From Bagarius yarrelli (taxonomy: Eukaryota > Chordata > Actinopteri > Siluriformes > Sisoridae), in the NCBI GenBank assembly GCA_005784505.1, contig VCAZ01000006.1, positions 11,540,724 through 11,604,723 of the forward strand: a stretch of 64,000 nucleotides of DNA, read 5' to 3'. Numbering within the stretch: position 1 is the first letter of the stretch; each line of letters starts with the position of its first letter. Made by a program: the position numbers and the translations under genes. Of this stretch, positions 62,099-64,000 are shown piece by piece. Below the pieces are notes generated by a model. The model was not told the DNA's origin, did not search any database, and saw only the letters and a program-made list of their open reading frames with translations.

Positions 62099-63346
62099 AA
62101 TATATATAAATATATAATTTCACTTTACAACGTATTACAGTATATAATTTTTACCCTTTGTGCATTAGGGTTGCTAGTGAAAATGTAATATTTTACCAAG
62201 AAGAAAATGAATATGTATGATGCAATTGTACAGTTAATGTTTATAGTAAGTACAGCACTTAAATACCTAATAACAGAAAAGTGCATCTTGATGTTATGTA
62301 AGATTTGCCCTTGTATAAGGTATTAGAAATGAATATTGTGAAAAGTTTATTATTTCTTTACTGCACATACTATCTTTGGCATTAGAAAAGTTGAACTGTT
62401 TCCAAATGTCATTAGTTTATAATAGGTTATATTAATTGAAGTTTGAGATTACATATGTGTCCCCTGACTATCTGGAATAAAAGCTTGCATCCCCCTAGGC
62501 TTTTCTTTGCAGATTAGGTGAGTAATTCATATTGAAATGGACTTCCTGATTCTTTTTGTCTCACATCCCTGTGCGCATGCACTCTCACCAAATTATGGCA
62601 AGCCCCGTGTGGGAAAAATGCATTTACCCAAAAAACACAGAATAAGTGCTGACACGTCTAAACTTTATAAGCAGGTTAGTCTGTTACATAAGTACTGACT
62701 GACTGACACATGTATGTATGCTGGCGAATTTGAATAATTTGAACAAAAATGGACATCAAATTCAAAATCGACTGTGTGGAAACACTTTGCAATGCTTTCA
62801 TTGGAATCCGGAAAAAAAGGTTGACGTGAATTACTTGGTCGGTTGCGGATTTTATTGCCAAGGATTTGTGCTCGTTCTCCGTCGTACTCCACAATATTAT
62901 TTTGTTGCACCCTTTTAATGATGTTTTAGTCTATTTCAGTGTCGTAACTGTGGAATGATGTTATTTAGTACATTACCTGACTAAACATTAATGTATTAGC
63001 TCATCGATGTATTTTGCTACTATGGCATCTTGTTCTACGTTGCAGGAAGAAAACAGAAATTATCTAGTGAGGAAATGGCAGCGTTCTACAAAACGTTTTT
63101 GGACAAAAACTATGACAAACATGCAGCCTATAACAAGTAAGTATACACCCCTTATTGCTATTAATTCATGTGTAATTACTTCATGGAGACAAACAGATGC
63201 TAACACTTTTTTTTTTTTTTTTTAGAGAATGGTACAGACGAAACTTCACCATTACCACTCTGATGGCCAGAGTAACCCTGCAGAATTTTTGGAGGACAGT
63301 CACTGGTCAAGCAAGAAGTAAAGGCAAATCTACAACAACTTCCTAA
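60416..63346 (+). CDS. coa8: coa8 (apopt1): cytochrome c oxidase assembly factor 8
   Basis: Mitochondrial matrix protein needed for complex IV biogenesis under oxidative stress; human loss causes COX deficiency. Coding exons: 60416-60538, 61492-61689, 61891-61954, 63046-63136 and 63226-63346, all AG/GT and in phase, giving 198 residues (human 206). Exon 1 encodes an Arg-rich, acid-poor N-terminus (MRFNMNVRTAECLFFRSRGL) fitting a mitochondrial presequence. A second in-frame ATG is at 60428. Exon 2 carries the family hallmark YDWIGPPDRLSNLRPIIY followed by HIPENETQLQRKLRHLRQ. Later exons have KEKEEYIQSQLEEKGL, LSSEEMAAFYKTFLDKNYDK and EWYRRNFTITTLMARVTLQ. The stop TAA (63344-63346) overlaps an AATAAA (63345-63350). 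The exon 1 donor GAG|GTGTGA is weak, so exon 1 is the least certain part. Confidence 0.92.
60789..61310. repeat. Complex (CA)n/(TA)n microsatellite in coa8 intron 1
   Basis: Runs of CA, TA, ATCT and a minisatellite-like unit GTGTGTGTGTATGTATATAT followed by ATATATAAT. Long Ile-Tyr frames here are artefacts of (TA)n. Confidence 0.95.
60945..61335. repeat. Long inverted repeat around TA core (possible MITE)
   Basis: 60945-60986 (ATTCAAATAAGAATGCATAA to ...ATACAATCTACTA) is present in inverted form at 61292-61335 (TAGTAGATTTGTATTCGATT to ...TTCTTATTTGAAT). There are only a few mismatches over about 42 bp, so the whole stretch can form a large hairpin. Confidence 0.8.
62028..62096. repeat. (TA)n microsatellite in coa8 intron 3
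   Basis: About 33 TA units. Confidence 0.95.
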
Positions 63347-63350
63347 TAAA
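63345..63350 (+). terminator. coa8: coa8 poly(A) signal overlapping the stop codon
   Basis: TAATAAAG: AATAAA begins at the second base of the stop codon. If used, the 3' UTR would be only about 20 nt. Further AATAAA-type signals occur near 63557 and 63979. Confidence 0.55.
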
Positions 63351-63359
63351 GAGTCTATT

Positions 63360-64000
63360 ATTAAGTTACCTGTTTTTTTGCTGTGTACTTAAAGTTTCAC
63401 AAATTTATTTAGCATCTGTAAATGTTAAAATTATTATAGTATCCATTAAACCCATTGCATTTTTTTTTTTTTATACAGGTTTCTTTTTATTTACTGTCTG
63501 ACTATTGAAGCATCTGTATCTGTAATGACCCATAATGAATTTACATTCATCTTTTATTAATAAAACAAATGAAAGTGATTTGGCAAATTAAAACCAACAG
63601 CAAAAGTTGCAAAGAACCAACAGCAAATAAAACACTTGTCGGTAGCAGCATACAGTTTACATCGTTCAGCAGCAACAGCCATATAGGATGCGTTATCAGT
63701 AACTAAACTAAGGTTACTACTTGAGTATTTACTATATTAAAGTAAGTACGTTCTTACACAGGCTGGTACATAAGTTATCCTACATACAAAGAAATCTTTG
63801 GGAGCATTTGGCAATGGTGTGTCAGGAAAAGATACAAAACATAAATCATCTCAAGGAACATATCACCAACACCATTCTAAGCTTAACTCCAGCTGTGCTT
63901 ATACGTGTTTTTCAGCAGTGAAGGACACGCATCGAAATGTGTTTAAAACAATGTTATTTATGTAGAGCAGATTATATAAATAAAAATAGTTTTGTAAAAG
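63360..64000. other. Region downstream of coa8
   Basis: AT-rich, no recognisable exon; probably coa8 3' UTR and intergenic DNA. In human, KLC1 follows here, but none of it was recognised. Confidence 0.5.

Noticed and set aside
1..64000. CRISPR arrays, operons, bacterial-type systems
   Set aside because: Spliced vertebrate genes throughout; the tandem repeats present (11396-11500, microsatellites) have no spacer structure.

Overview
The window is AT-rich vertebrate genomic DNA with long introns, GT-AG splice sites, tRNA-derived SINEs, hAT/Tc1-type DNA elements, LINE and Ty3/gypsy relics and many (TA)n/(CA)n microsatellites. The repeats and the gene sequences point to a teleost fish, perhaps an otophysan; the species cannot be fixed from the sequence. 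The gene order mark3 > creatine kinase < trmt61a > bag5 < coa8 > matches the MARK3-CKB-TRMT61A-BAG5-COA8 block of human chromosome 14q32, so this is a conserved housekeeping neighbourhood with one lineage-specific change: the single CKB gene has become a tandem array.

Layout. 305-2761 (+): last exons of mark3, including the KA1 domain, with a dual-frame stretch that offers a short alternative C-terminus. 3926-6690 (-): broken creatine kinase copy (copy 1). About 7030-13790: gene-free, repeat-rich. 13794-16614 (-) and 18335-22851 (-): two intact, very similar creatine kinase genes (copies 2 and 3). Each can be spliced to a tiny first coding exon giving an MGN-type N-terminus like that of testis/flagellar creatine kinases. 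25150-28732 (-): intact brain-type cytosolic creatine kinase (copy 4) with TATA and CCAAT boxes and an untranslated first exon. Degenerate copies of the mark3 3' end lie between copies 2 and 3 (about 17018-17310) and between copies 3 and 4 (about 24018-24385). This shows that the duplicated unit was [mark3 tail + creatine kinase].

29200-36686 (+): trmt61a, catalytic subunit of the tRNA m1A58 methyltransferase, divergent from copy 4. 36800-49440: about 12.6 kb with no recognisable gene, only dispersed repeats. 49493-52781 (-), with 5' exon(s) at 57350 or beyond: bag5, a multi-BAG-domain Hsp70 cochaperone, here split over four coding exons. A Ty3/gypsy-type LTR element with a 5-bp target duplication sits in its first intron. 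60416-63346 (+): coa8, a mitochondrial cytochrome c oxidase assembly factor, with its terminal exon just before the window edge.

The genes are independent transcription units rather than one pathway. The most informative biology is the evolution of the creatine kinase array, the predicted alternative N-termini of copies 2 and 3, and the overlapping reading frames at the mark3 C-terminus. All gene calls rest on exon-by-exon reading of conserved protein sequence and splice phases. No database search was run.
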